The translations under genes and the position numbers were made by a program. The notes beneath the pieces were generated by a model. It was not told the origin of the DNA. It worked only from the letters and a program-made list of their open reading frames with translations, and searched no databases. A DNA stretch of 64,000 bases, from assembly GCA_024683455.1 (NCBI GenBank), contig JAIKYE010000002.1, forward strand, positions 1 through 64,000, in the 5' to 3' direction. Below, in pieces: positions 37,244-47,625 of this stretch. Source of the stretch: Bacteroidaceae bacterium. Lineage in GTDB: Bacteria > Bacteroidota > Bacteroidia > Bacteroidales > Bacteroidaceae. Position 1 is the stretch's first letter. Every line of letters begins with the position of its first letter.

Positions 37244-38854
37244 ATGAAAACATTGAAAGCGCTGCTTGTGTCGCTCATATTTATGATGCCCCTTTCGCTA
37301 CTGGCGGAAGTTAACATCATCCCCAGGCCCACTTGTATTACGGAAAAGGAGGGCTCGTTTGTTTTAAAACCCAATGCTACCATAGCATATAACAACAAGA
37401 GCATTCTCCCTGCAGCAGAATATCTTAGGGAAAAACTCCGCCCATCGACAGGTTATCAGCTACCTATCAATAAAGGTAAAAAAGCTGATATTGTTCTTAA
37501 TCTAAACCCAAAATGCGAAATAGATGCAGAGGGGTACAAACTGACTTCATCTGCCAAGGGTATTGTAATTGAAGCAGCCGACTATCGTGGTATTGTACAT
37601 GGTATAGCAACACTCCGCCAACTGTTCCCATGCCAAGTGGAGTCCACAACCTTGCAGCCCTACGTCACATGGATGGTGCCTGCAGTAGAAATTGAAGATA
37701 CGCCCAACTTCGAATGGCGCGGGATGATGCTTGACCCCGTCAGGCACTTCTTCACATTGGAAGAGACCAAGAGATTTCTGGACGTTATGGCATTGTATAA
37801 GTTCAGTAAATTTCACTGGCATCTTGTAGATTCTCAAGCCTGGCGCCTTGAAATCAAGCAATATCCCTTGCTGACTGAAGAAAGCGGATTCCGCGACCCT
37901 GCTGGAGAACACTGGGACAGACGATGTAATGAGATTGCAAAGAATGACAACAATCCACGCATGACAGTTCCCATGACAGCTGATCGTACCCGTGTACGCG
38001 ATGGCAAGCTGGAATATGGTGGCTACTATACACAGGACGAGGTAAAAGACCTGGTGGAATATGCTCTGGTAAGAGGTATTGACATTGTGCCCGAATTTGA
38101 CGTTCCCGGTCACAGCTATGCCGCAACAAAATGCTACCCTTGGCTCTCTTGCAACAAAGATGGACGTGACCCCATCTGCGTAGGCAAGGATACCTCACTG
38201 GAATTCTGCCGCAACGTTTATAAAGAAATCTTTGAACTTTTCCCATACGAATATGTAGAAATTGGAGGAGATGAGGTAAACCGTTCGGCATGGAAAAAAT
38301 GTCCCGATTGCCAGAAACGCATCCAAGACCAAGGTATAAAGAACGAGGCAGAACTGCAGTCATGGTTCACCTGCACTATGGAGAAATACTTCAGTGAAAA
38401 CGGGAAGAAACTCATCGGATGGGATGAGATTTTGGAAGGCGGTGTAAGTAAGTCTGCAACCGTAAACTGGTGGCGCGGCGATCATGCAGATGTGGTTCAA
38501 CGTTCTACCAGCGGTGGCAACGAGGTGATTCTCTGCCCCTTTACATTCTGTTACTTCGACTATGCACAAGACAACAATACACTGAAGAATCTCTATACGG
38601 GTGATATCGTTCCAACCGAACTCAGCTCAGAGCAACTGAGCCTGATTAAAGGTATGCAAGGAAACATCTGGTGTGAACGTATCCCCACTGAAGCTCAAAT
38701 GCAATACATGGTATTCCCACGTGCATTAGCTTTGGCGGAGAAAGCATGGACAAAGAACACCCAACAGAACTGGGATAATTTCTATCCCCGTCTGCTGCAG
38801 CATATAGCTCGCTTAAATACAATGGGAATAGCACAACGCCCATTGGAAGAATAA
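37244..38854 (+). CDS. GH20 beta-N-acetylhexosaminidase
   Basis: FEWRGMMLDPVRHFFTLEETKRFLDVMALYKFSKFHWHLVDSQAWRLEIKQYP; EIGGDEVNR catalytic D-E pair; WRGDHADVV. Confidence 0.95.
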   Translation: MKTLKALLVSLIFMMPLSLLAEVNIIPRPTCITEKEGSFVLKPNATIAYNNKSILPAAEYLREKLRPSTGYQLPINKGKKADIVLNLNPKCEIDAEGYKLTSSAKGIVIEAADYRGIVHGIATLRQLFPCQVESTTLQPYVTWMVPAVEIEDTPNFEWRGMMLDPVRHFFTLEETKRFLDVMALYKFSKFHWHLVDSQAWRLEIKQYPLLTEESGFRDPAGEHWDRRCNEIAKNDNNPRMTVPMTADRTRVRDGKLEYGGYYTQDEVKDLVEYALVRGIDIVPEFDVPGHSYAATKCYPWLSCNKDGRDPICVGKDTSLEFCRNVYKEIFELFPYEYVEIGGDEVNRSAWKKCPDCQKRIQDQGIKNEAELQSWFTCTMEKYFSENGKKLIGWDEILEGGVSKSATVNWWRGDHADVVQRSTSGGNEVILCPFTFCYFDYAQDNNTLKNLYTGDIVPTELSSEQLSLIKGMQGNIWCERIPTEAQMQYMVFPRALALAEKAWTKNTQQNWDNFYPRLLQHIARLNTMGIAQRPLEE

Positions 38855-38888
38855 TTTTTCCTTTATATTTTAGAAACACACAATCACA

Positions 38889-41006
38889 ATGAAATTCAAT
38901 TGTAGATTATTTACAATTCTAACAGCAGTTATTCTGTTGGCAATAGGATGTTCGGAAGAAATTGACGTTAGCAATCGCTACGTATTTAAGGAAGAGACAC
39001 TTGTTTCCTATATGGAGAAACACGCAGAAACTTACTCCGAATATCTGGACGTACTTAAGAATACGCCCGTAAGCGAAATGAGTAATTCCACCATATACCA
39101 ACTGCTTACAGCACGCGGAAACTACACCGTATTTGCGCCCACCAACGATGCAGTACACCAGTATCTGCAGGAATTGGTTGAAGAAGACATAATCACAGAA
39201 CCATCGTGGGAGGCATTCACCAAAGAAAGGGTTCGCGATTCAATAAGAAAAGTTATCGCCTACAGCAGTATCATTGACGGAGGAGACTACCAAAGTTATG
39301 AGACTTATTCATTCCCCACACAGAGCAACGGAGAACTACAACTAGGCAACATGAGAGACCGTAAACTGACAGTACGCTATGTTGACAGTGAACCTGACAG
39401 TATTTACATGAACTATGACTGTCCCATGAGTATTAAGAACCGTGATATCCCTGCCATCAATGGAGTTCTGCACCAGATGGAGAAAGTTATTGCCCCCAAG
39501 GATATCACGATAGCAGACCTAATGGAAGACATTATAGACAAGAAGAAAGAGGGCTTTATCGTTGCTTCCCGTCTAGCCTTAGCCTGCGGATTGAAAGACA
39601 CCTTTAATGTGATTGAAGACAACAAATACCGCGAGATGTATATGAAAGGACTTATCCCCAATTTTGACGGCCAAGCTGCAGGATGGACTTTCAAGAGCGG
39701 TAATACGGCTCCAGCCTATGCACCAGAACACCGCTACTATGGTTTTACTGTATTTGCTGAGACTGATGATTTCTGGCGAAACGAGATAGGAAAGGAGCCT
39801 ATAGATATTACCTGCAACGATGTACAACAGTGGATTATTAAAAACAAGCAGTTCAGCACGAATGATATTTTCGAAACTGATGAAAACTGGGCATCGCCCA
39901 ACAACCTGCTAAACCAGTGGTTTACCTACCACGTATTGCCCATGCGTATAGCAGCCAACCGTCTGGTATTCCATGTGAATGAATACGGCTACAACCAAGC
40001 TCTTAAACAGCTTACCATTCCGGTATATGAATTTTATGCTACAATGGGTAAGCGCAGACTGTTAAAGATTTACGAAAGTAAAGAGAGTAACGGTATTTTC
40101 TTGAACCGCTTCCCTGTTCTGGACAATAGTAGAAGAGGTACATACCACGAGTTGTCATGCGACAACAAGAAAGTAGGCTGCCACATAGACAACTACTCTG
40201 AAAAAGTTTTAGACTATCAGGCTGTGAACGGCATGATATATGCTATAGATAAGCCACTGTCTTACACCGACGAAGTTCGCGAAAATCTTGCCAAGAGCCG
40301 AATTCGTTTTGATGCCATGAGCCTTTTCCCAGAAGTCATGACCAATGATATTCGTAAGAAAAACAGCGTGGATCCGCGCAACCAGTTTGTTCACTTTCCA
40401 CCCAACAAGACTTACCGATATCTGGACAACATGGATATGAACAACGAAACACAGTTTGTCTATCTGAATGCTTACCAATACAATTGGTGCAACAATCAGG
40501 AGGATGAATTGAAGGCTGTTGGTAATTACGAAATTACCATTAAACTTCCGCCCGTGCCTCGCAAAGGTACATACGAGCTACGTTACCGTGTGCTCCCCAA
40601 CGGAGACCGTGGTATTGTGCAATTCTATTTCGGTTCGGATAAGGAACAACTGGTACCCACTGGCATACCTGTTGACCTAAGAAAGTCAGGTACAGATAAA
40701 AGCTATGGGTATGAAGCGGATACAGACGACGACATCCATAATGCTGAGGTTGATAAGCACATGCGTAACAACAACCGCATGAGAGGTGAAATGAGTATCC
40801 AAAACAGTTCAGGACCGTGCCGAACAGGAAGCCCCGGCAATCTTCGCCACATTCTAGTGCGTCAGACTTTGGATCCCGATAAAACCTATTATCTGCGTTT
40901 AAAGTCAGTCCTTGAAAACAATAAGACTGAAATGTACATGGATTATCTGGAATGGTGTGCCAAGGAGATATATGACAATCCTGTAGAACCTGAAGATATT
41001 TGGTAA
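38889..41006 (+). CDS. Fasciclin-domain lipoprotein
   Basis: ILLAIGCSEE lipobox; LLTARGNYTVFAPTNDAVHQYL; DIPAINGVLHQMEKVI. Confidence 0.87.
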   Translation: MKFNCRLFTILTAVILLAIGCSEEIDVSNRYVFKEETLVSYMEKHAETYSEYLDVLKNTPVSEMSNSTIYQLLTARGNYTVFAPTNDAVHQYLQELVEEDIITEPSWEAFTKERVRDSIRKVIAYSSIIDGGDYQSYETYSFPTQSNGELQLGNMRDRKLTVRYVDSEPDSIYMNYDCPMSIKNRDIPAINGVLHQMEKVIAPKDITIADLMEDIIDKKKEGFIVASRLALACGLKDTFNVIEDNKYREMYMKGLIPNFDGQAAGWTFKSGNTAPAYAPEHRYYGFTVFAETDDFWRNEIGKEPIDITCNDVQQWIIKNKQFSTNDIFETDENWASPNNLLNQWFTYHVLPMRIAANRLVFHVNEYGYNQALKQLTIPVYEFYATMGKRRLLKIYESKESNGIFLNRFPVLDNSRRGTYHELSCDNKKVGCHIDNYSEKVLDYQAVNGMIYAIDKPLSYTDEVRENLAKSRIRFDAMSLFPEVMTNDIRKKNSVDPRNQFVHFPPNKTYRYLDNMDMNNETQFVYLNAYQYNWCNNQEDELKAVGNYEITIKLPPVPRKGTYELRYRVLPNGDRGIVQFYFGSDKEQLVPTGIPVDLRKSGTDKSYGYEADTDDDIHNAEVDKHMRNNNRMRGEMSIQNSSGPCRTGSPGNLRHILVRQTLDPDKTYYLRLKSVLENNKTEMYMDYLEWCAKEIYDNPVEPEDIW

Positions 41007-41026
41007 TTATAGACAGTGGGGCTACT

Positions 41027-41788
41027 TTAGCGCTTGTCTATTTTATAACTCATAAGGACGGGATCAAAACGGATACCGTCAGAATGAATAAATCGTGAAA
41101 GCTCGCCGCTCGAAGAAAGTTCGGCGGGCTTTCCAATTATAACCTCCGTAGGATACATAATCCATAGGCGGTCACTGAGTTGGAGAGCCATCTCCACATC
41201 GTGAGTGCTGAGAAAAATAACTTTCTGCATCTCATGAGCCAATCGGCGTAAAAGACGCATCATCTCTACCTTACTGGGAAAATCCAGAAAAGCTGTTGGT
41301 TCATCTAACAGAATAATGGGTGTCTGTTGTGCCAACACCTTAGCTATCATAACTTTCTGACGCTCTCCATCACTAAGTGTACTAAACATTCGTCGCTCTA
41401 AGGCTAAGATGCCCGACTGCTGCATAGCATCCGTAACATATTGTTCATCTATTTTGTTTAAACGTCCCCAAAAACCAGTATACGGACTGCGTCCCATACC
41501 AACCATGTCACGTACCGTTAAATTCGGCACATCCGGACGTTCTGTTAAGACTACGCCAATGAATTTACTTAGCTGAGCGATGGAAAGGGAACTAACGACT
41601 TTCCCATCCAGAATAATATCACCTCTCAAAGGAGGCAGAAACGTACAAAGAGTACGGAGCAGGGTACTTTTCCCCACTCCATTGGGTCCCAGGAGGCTGG
41701 TAAGCTCTCCCGGGACCAAAGAAGCGTTGATATCTGGAGTTACGACTCGGTTGCCATAACCCGTGGTCAAATGTCTTAGTTCAAGCAT
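41027..41788 (-). CDS. ABC transporter ATP-binding protein (FecE/BtuD-like)
   Basis: LLGPNGVGKSTLLRTL Walker A; LSDGERQKVMIAKVLAQ signature; IILLDEPTAFLDFPSK Walker B. Start at Met7, sharing 1 nt (TAATG) with the upstream GH20 stop. Confidence 0.93.
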   Translation of the reverse strand: MLELRHLTTGYGNRVVTPDINASLVPGELTSLLGPNGVGKSTLLRTLCTFLPPLRGDIILDGKVVSSLSIAQLSKFIGVVLTERPDVPNLTVRDMVGMGRSPYTGFWGRLNKIDEQYVTDAMQQSGILALERRMFSTLSDGERQKVMIAKVLAQQTPIILLDEPTAFLDFPSKVEMMRLLRRLAHEMQKVIFLSTHDVEMALQLSDRLWIMYPTEVIIGKPAELSSSGELSRFIHSDGIRFDPVLMSYKIDKR

Positions 41789-43386
41789 TATTCTATAGCC
41801 GTACAATACTTGTAACCCAAGCGACGATACGCCTGCTGAAGAAGTGGCAGACGCTTACAGAAATTCTCGTAGTTCTTAGCTTCGGGTAGCATCCACTGCA
41901 CCTCTGACATAGCTGCCAGACGGGGCAGCAGCATATACATGGCCTGGTCCGGACTTTCCACATACTCGGTCCACAGGTTGCACTGCGCACCCATGATATA
42001 CTTACCCTCCTCGGGAGTAAGTTCGGCAGGTATAGGCTCCATGCTGTACACCTTGCTAACAGGCAGATATCCGCCAATGGCTAGGGGCTGTGCATAACGG
42101 TCCTTGAGCTGATAGTAGTCAACGTAGCAGTTGTCATGGGGAGTCATAATCACACGGTGGTGCTGACGGGCAGCTTCGATACCACCCTTGTAACCACGCC
42201 ATGACATAACGGTAGCATTCTCGCTGAGACCACCTTCCAGTGTCTCGTCCCAACCGATAAGTTCGCGTCCCTTCTCGGCCAGGAATTTCTCCATTTCCTT
42301 ATTAATATAGGTCTGTAACTCTGCTTCCTTTGTCAGGCCCAGTTCCTTCATCTTAGCCTGACACTTGGGGCAGGTCTGCCATTTACGACGGGGACTCTCG
42401 TCACCACCAATATGGATGAATTTGCTTGGGAAAACATCGCAAAGTTCACCATAGACTTTCTTCAGGAAATCCAGCGTTTTGGGATTACCGGCACACAACA
42501 CATCATCAGAAATACCCCACTGGCACCAAACAGAATAAGGACCACCCGTACAGCCCAGTTCGGGATAAACACTCAGGGCTGCCACCATGTGACCAGGAAG
42601 ATCAATCTCGGGAATAACCGTGATATAGCGCTCTGCAGCATATTCCACAATGGCCTTCATTTGATTCTGGGTGTAGTAACCTTCCTCGGGTGTATCATCG
42701 AAGATGGCATTAGCTGCATCGCGCAAACCCACGTTCTTACCGATAATGGTATGCGGACGATAACCAGCTTTTTTGGCCAACTCTGGCAACGCCTTCACTT
42801 CAAAACGCCAACCCTGATCATCTGTAAGATGCCAGTGGAACTTGTTTACACCATGCAGTGCCAGCACATCAATGTACTGCTTTACGAATTCAACGGGGAA
42901 GAAGTGACGGGCACAGTCCAACATAGCACCACGATATCCAAAGCGGGGCTCATCCTGAATTGTTACGTATGGCAGTCGGATGGTGTCACCCTTCTCACCC
43001 TCAATGCTCTTACGCAATGTCTGTATAGCGTAGAAAACACCACTTTCACTGGCACCCTGAATGTTGATACCTTTTTTGTTAATCGTAATAGTATAAGCAT
43101 CTGGATTTGGATTCTGCAGCCCTAAAGAGATTTTCATAATGGCCTTAGACTTCTTAGAAGCCACCTCGGGAATTACACCTAAATACTCCTGTGCAAATTG
43201 TGCATTACGCAACATCTTTGCATTCTCTGCAGGATAGGCGACGCTCATCCCCTTAACGAGCAAAACTACGTTACCTCCTGGCTCCATATTAACAGAACGT
43301 GGCAGAGGAATAACCTGATAAGTCACGTTGGCATAGCCGGCAAAAGCCATTGCCGCTGCCATAAAAAATGATGTTAGTCTTTTCAT
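41788..43386 (-). CDS. GH20 beta-N-acetylhexosaminidase
   Basis: FGYRGAMLDCARHFFPVEFVKQYIDVLALHGVNKFHWHLTDDQGWRFEVKALP; HIGGDESPR; signal peptide. Confidence 0.95.
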   Translation of the reverse strand: MKRLTSFFMAAAMAFAGYANVTYQVIPLPRSVNMEPGGNVVLLVKGMSVAYPAENAKMLRNAQFAQEYLGVIPEVASKKSKAIMKISLGLQNPNPDAYTITINKKGINIQGASESGVFYAIQTLRKSIEGEKGDTIRLPYVTIQDEPRFGYRGAMLDCARHFFPVEFVKQYIDVLALHGVNKFHWHLTDDQGWRFEVKALPELAKKAGYRPHTIIGKNVGLRDAANAIFDDTPEEGYYTQNQMKAIVEYAAERYITVIPEIDLPGHMVAALSVYPELGCTGGPYSVWCQWGISDDVLCAGNPKTLDFLKKVYGELCDVFPSKFIHIGGDESPRRKWQTCPKCQAKMKELGLTKEAELQTYINKEMEKFLAEKGRELIGWDETLEGGLSENATVMSWRGYKGGIEAARQHHRVIMTPHDNCYVDYYQLKDRYAQPLAIGGYLPVSKVYSMEPIPAELTPEEGKYIMGAQCNLWTEYVESPDQAMYMLLPRLAAMSEVQWMLPEAKNYENFCKRLPLLQQAYRRLGYKYCTAIE

Positions 43387-43440
43387 AATAGTTTATTATA
43401 ATTTATATTTCAAAATTGTCTAATGACTAAGGTCAAATGT

Positions 43441-44463
43441 CTAATGTTTTTTCAGTATCACATAAAGAATCACGGGCGCACCGATAAGCGGCGTGAGCAC
43501 ATTCACTGGAATAATGCTGCCGCTGTTTGGCATGGTACACAGCAAGTTGCAAAGCAACGTAAGACAGCCCCCCATGAGCATAGAGCCAGGGAGCAAAATC
43601 CTATGCAAACTGGTATGTAATGTCATGCGGGCAATATGAGGAACTGCCAGCCCAAGAAACGAGATAGGTCCGCAAAAGGCTGTGGTGGTTGCAGTCAGCA
43701 AACCTGTACATAGCAAGAGTAAATTGCGAGTCCTATATACGTTGATACCTAAATTTGCTGCATAGCGTTCGCCCAAAAGAATTGCATCCAATGGTTTCAT
43801 CAACAGAATAGCGGAAAACAATCCCAACATAATAAGAATGCAATAGAGCGGCAATCGCTCAAGACTTACACCACTAAAGTTTCCCATCCCCCAGACAATA
43901 TAATTATGAACACCCTCTTCCGTAGCGCTGTAGTTAAGCAAGGAGATGATGGAACCGGTTACGTAACTGATAATGACACCTGTTATGAGGAGCATTATCT
44001 GATTACGCAAAAGAGAAGATAGCAAAAGCAGCAACAACATGATGCACAAAGCACCTAACATAGCTGCTGCAATCACCAACAAATAACCACTTACACTCAA
44101 GCTTCCCAAGGTAACAGTTCCGCCTAAGAGTAACATAACCAAAGCCACGCCTAAGTTGGAACCAGCATCAATACCCAAAATGCTCGGACCTGCCAAAGGA
44201 TTACGAAAGAGCGTCTGCAACATCAATCCGCATGTACTGAGTGACATACCACACAGCAAGGCCGTAATCATTTGGGGGAATCGACTCTCGCGGATGATAT
44301 ATGTCCATTGCGGATGCTCCTCTATCTGTCCTCCCAGCAAGATTTGCACCACATCCGTTACAGGAATATCCAATGACCCCCATAACAGATTACATACTGC
44401 TAGAAACAGCATGGCTACAATTAACAATGAAATAATGATGCTTTGTCTCATTCCAAGGGACAA
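43441..44463 (-). CDS. FecCD/BtuC-family ABC transporter permease
   Basis: GGQIEEHPQWTYIIRESRFPQMITALLCGMSLSTCGLMLQTLFRNPLAGPSILGIDAGSNLG; multiple TM segments. Confidence 0.93.
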   Translation of the reverse strand: MSLGMRQSIIISLLIVAMLFLAVCNLLWGSLDIPVTDVVQILLGGQIEEHPQWTYIIRESRFPQMITALLCGMSLSTCGLMLQTLFRNPLAGPSILGIDAGSNLGVALVMLLLGGTVTLGSLSVSGYLLVIAAAMLGALCIMLLLLLLSSLLRNQIMLLITGVIISYVTGSIISLLNYSATEEGVHNYIVWGMGNFSGVSLERLPLYCILIMLGLFSAILLMKPLDAILLGERYAANLGINVYRTRNLLLLCTGLLTATTTAFCGPISFLGLAVPHIARMTLHTSLHRILLPGSMLMGGCLTLLCNLLCTMPNSGSIIPVNVLTPLIGAPVILYVILKKH

Positions 44464-45554
44464 AAGTACACTTTTTCCTCCTTAATACCAAGTTTAGGAT
44501 GCAAAATATGAATAAGATTACGCAATAATACGTCGGGATGAAAAGGCGTCTGCTCGTAAAACCCGCTATAAAAAGTATCGCATAAGTATATTTTTGCCGG
44601 TATATTACGTAACGCTGGCACATCCTGAACAATCTGTTCTTTCGTGAGTGCCCCATGATGCTTAATCAACCAAACCTGAGCCGTAAGGGCGCGGTCCAAC
44701 ACTCGTTCTATGCCAAGAGCTGTACTCCCCGACCCCTCTATATCATGAAAGAGGTAATCAGCCCCAGCATCCCTATACATAATACCCATGGTACTCTGTC
44801 CGCCAGGCACATACCAGTAACCACTCTGCGGTGTCTCGCATATCAAACGAGGTTTCTGTTTTGCATGTGAAGCAGCATCTCTAAGTTGCAAGTATGATTG
44901 CTCCACTTGCGAGAATAAACTATCGACAAACTCAGCCTTACCAAAAAGACGACCGTAAAACCTAATCCATTCGGCCCTTGCCAAAGGAGAATTTTCCATA
45001 TACTCAGCACACTCTATCAGAGGCACGCCCATACGTTCCAATCGACCATAACCGCCACTGTTCTCAAAAGGACTCAGCATAATGGCATCGGGCTGCAAGT
45101 CCATGATACGCTCCAAGTTAGGTTCCATTCCGTTGCCCAAATCAATGATATTCCCCTTTCTTACCTCTTTTTGAACATAGGGTATGTGTATATAATCCAA
45201 CTCACAAATACCACCTATACACTCTTGACAACCTAATTCCATGAGCAGAGAGCAATGGACACTGGTAAAGACGGCTGCATTTTTCAACGGAACCACCACT
45301 TCCCCCTTTTTCCCATGCGATTCCTTTACCAAGGTGTATGAATTCAACACACGGGTAGTGTCCCAAGGATTGCGAATAGTAACCTGCGTATATTGGGGAT
45401 ACTCTACAATAGTCAAGTTGCGAGCATAGCGTAAATTAAGAGTGTCCCCTTCTGTAGTCTCTTTCCCGACCTGATGACCACCACATGCGAACAACACCCA
45501 CATCGAAAATAGCATCAATACCAATTTCTCCTTTTTCATTCTGTCATTTTTCAC
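44448..45554 (-). CDS. ABC transporter substrate-binding lipoprotein (BtuF/FepB-like)
   Basis: VLFACGGHQVG lipobox; LQPDAIMLSPFENSGGYGRLERMGVPLIECAEYMENSPLARAEWIRFYGRLFGK; adjacent to permease. Confidence 0.9.
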   Translation of the reverse strand: MKNDRMKKEKLVLMLFSMWVLFACGGHQVGKETTEGDTLNLRYARNLTIVEYPQYTQVTIRNPWDTTRVLNSYTLVKESHGKKGEVVVPLKNAAVFTSVHCSLLMELGCQECIGGICELDYIHIPYVQKEVRKGNIIDLGNGMEPNLERIMDLQPDAIMLSPFENSGGYGRLERMGVPLIECAEYMENSPLARAEWIRFYGRLFGKAEFVDSLFSQVEQSYLQLRDAASHAKQKPRLICETPQSGYWYVPGGQSTMGIMYRDAGADYLFHDIEGSGSTALGIERVLDRALTAQVWLIKHHGALTKEQIVQDVPALRNIPAKIYLCDTFYSGFYEQTPFHPDVLLRNLIHILHPKLGIKEEKVYFCPLE

Positions 45555-45567
45555 TTTATACTTTTTC

Positions 45568-47583
45568 TTACCATTGCGGTTTTATTTCCAAGAATATTTC
45601 AAAGTTTCTGCCTGGCATTGGTCGGGAGAGAACAGTAACATACTCTGAACCCAGCAGATTGTTGACAACACCCTTCAGTGAGGCATGCACCTTGCGCCAC
45701 TGGAAGGTTTTCTCAACCGTAATATCATTCATATAATAAGGTTTCAATCTACCTGTGATGTAAGACACCTCATTGCTGGTAGTGGTAAAACGTTCGCTAT
45801 AGTAAGTCCATTGGTACGACAAGCTCCATGTACGCCACGAAACCCGACCATTCACATTGGCAGAATGACAAGGCACATATACCAGTTGTTTACCATATGA
45901 TGCATCATTATCTGCCAACTGGTCACTCTTATTAATGCTGGGCGTATAGGCATAATTCCCCATTAGGGTAAACCTCCAATGGTTACGTAACTTATACTCA
46001 GCCGTGACCATCATCTCTGTTCCGTAGTTGTGTACCTTCTTCAAGTTTGAGGGCTGCCAATATCCCTTAGCATTAGGTGTCCATAGAATCCAGTCTGTAA
46101 TGTAGGAGTCAAAGGCCGAGAGATTTAGCCTCATCGAGAAGGCTCTGGTCTGCAGAAACCCCTCTATGCCGCCATCGTATGTAAAACCTTGTTCAGGTTT
46201 CAGGTTGGGATTACCACCTGGCTTAAAATACATATCATCCATGGTAGGATAACGATAGTTACGAGCGACAGAAGCCTTAAAAACAAACAGTCTCCCACAG
46301 CCCCCTTCCATAGAGGGGGTAGAGATTCCTGGCATCTGATATTCAACGAAAAAGGCAGGAACAACAGGAACAAAATCGTTCTTGTAACATCCCTCACGAA
46401 GCACAGCCGAGAGAGTAAGATCCTTCATAGGACGATACTTAGCAGAGAAATTCAAGTTATATTCTGCCCTACCCAAATCGTAGTTTTCACCAACATGAAA
46501 GGGACTTTTATCCTCACTTTTCACATGGTTGTAATAGACTGAGGCATTAGCTGTCAACAGCCAGTTGGAACGTGGCATCCAGTCAGCATTGACCTGAAAG
46601 TAACCCTGATGACTAATGCTACGGGAATGTGTAATATCCGTGTTTACCATCTCACGTGTAGTGGTATAATCGTAAGCTATATTCTGCCACACGTAACCAG
46701 CACGTGCTCCAAAGCTCCACTTTTCAAGAGACTTGTCCCAGCTCAGTACACCGCGGAGAGCATCTTGTTTATGCTCGTTCTTGAAATCTGTATTGTCTTT
46801 GTAATCCACACTCAGAAAAGGCAATCCACGCAAACTATGTGTAAACCACAGCTTAGCACCAAATCTACCAGCTTTTTGACTATTGTAATATACATCCTGC
46901 ATGGCGTGCACATCATCGAAGTACCCACTCTTGTTGTACTCTACAGGATGATCTATCTTATCATAGTTGGTATATTTAAAGTCATTCTTGGAAGTGGAAT
47001 ATACTACTCTTGTACTGGTGCTCCAACGCTCACCACCATAGGTAAAACGCAAGAACTGGTCATAAGTGCTATAGGAGCCTATACCCTGAATATACTGCAC
47101 AGCATAACCTTGATTAAAGAGCGGTAGGGTTTGCATATCTACCGCTCCGCCCATTCCGCCATCTGTGACGGTAAGTGAAGAGGCACCATGCAACAACCGT
47201 ACATTATCGATGAAATAAGAAGGAATGGTGCTGAAATCAACAGTACCAAGCATAGGCGAGTTTATCTTCATACCATTCCACAATACCTGCGTATGACTGG
47301 GTGAAGTTCCACGGAACTCAGCTGTAGATTCTGTAGCACGCCCATAGCTTTTGATGAAGAGCGTAGAATGTTGAGTAAGTATTTCAGACATACTGAGGGC
47401 AATATTCTGATGCAAAACCGTGGTATCCAGTATTGTCTGTTGCACCCCCGCATCTTTCATACGACGCGTGGCGTTTACTTGCACCTCATGTAGTTGCCGT
47501 TCTTGCGCAAACAGCATCCCTCTAACTCCTCTTTGCAGGGGAAGAATTACAACTACTAATATAATCAGGAATACCTTTCTCAT
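45568..47583 (-). CDS. TonB-dependent receptor, BtuB-like
   Basis: Plug and barrel features (FRGTSPSHTQVLWNGMKINSPMLGTVDFSTIPSYFIDNVRLLHGASSL...GGMGGAVDMQT); downstream of cobalamin riboswitch. Confidence 0.9.
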   Translation of the reverse strand: MRKVFLIILVVVILPLQRGVRGMLFAQERQLHEVQVNATRRMKDAGVQQTILDTTVLHQNIALSMSEILTQHSTLFIKSYGRATESTAEFRGTSPSHTQVLWNGMKINSPMLGTVDFSTIPSYFIDNVRLLHGASSLTVTDGGMGGAVDMQTLPLFNQGYAVQYIQGIGSYSTYDQFLRFTYGGERWSTSTRVVYSTSKNDFKYTNYDKIDHPVEYNKSGYFDDVHAMQDVYYNSQKAGRFGAKLWFTHSLRGLPFLSVDYKDNTDFKNEHKQDALRGVLSWDKSLEKWSFGARAGYVWQNIAYDYTTTREMVNTDITHSRSISHQGYFQVNADWMPRSNWLLTANASVYYNHVKSEDKSPFHVGENYDLGRAEYNLNFSAKYRPMKDLTLSAVLREGCYKNDFVPVVPAFFVEYQMPGISTPSMEGGCGRLFVFKASVARNYRYPTMDDMYFKPGGNPNLKPEQGFTYDGGIEGFLQTRAFSMRLNLSAFDSYITDWILWTPNAKGYWQPSNLKKVHNYGTEMMVTAEYKLRNHWRFTLMGNYAYTPSINKSDQLADNDASYGKQLVYVPCHSANVNGRVSWRTWSLSYQWTYYSERFTTTSNEVSYITGRLKPYYMNDITVEKTFQWRKVHASLKGVVNNLLGSEYVTVLSRPMPGRNFEIFLEIKPQW

Positions 47584-47625
47584 TCTTTCATAACACCTGC
47601 CCTACAAGGGAAGGATGCCCCCATA

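Noticed and set aside
41007-41026. Possible terminator between the fasciclin gene and the ABC ATPase gene
   Set aside because: Only about 20 nt between convergent stops and no clear hairpin with a T-tract.
42412-43125. 237-aa plus-strand ORF antisense to the second GH20
   Set aside because: GH20 catalytic motifs are intact on the minus strand; the plus frame is a shadow ORF.
37244-43386. The two GH20 genes as a recent duplication
   Set aside because: Their sequences differ widely outside the catalytic core, so recent duplication is not supported.
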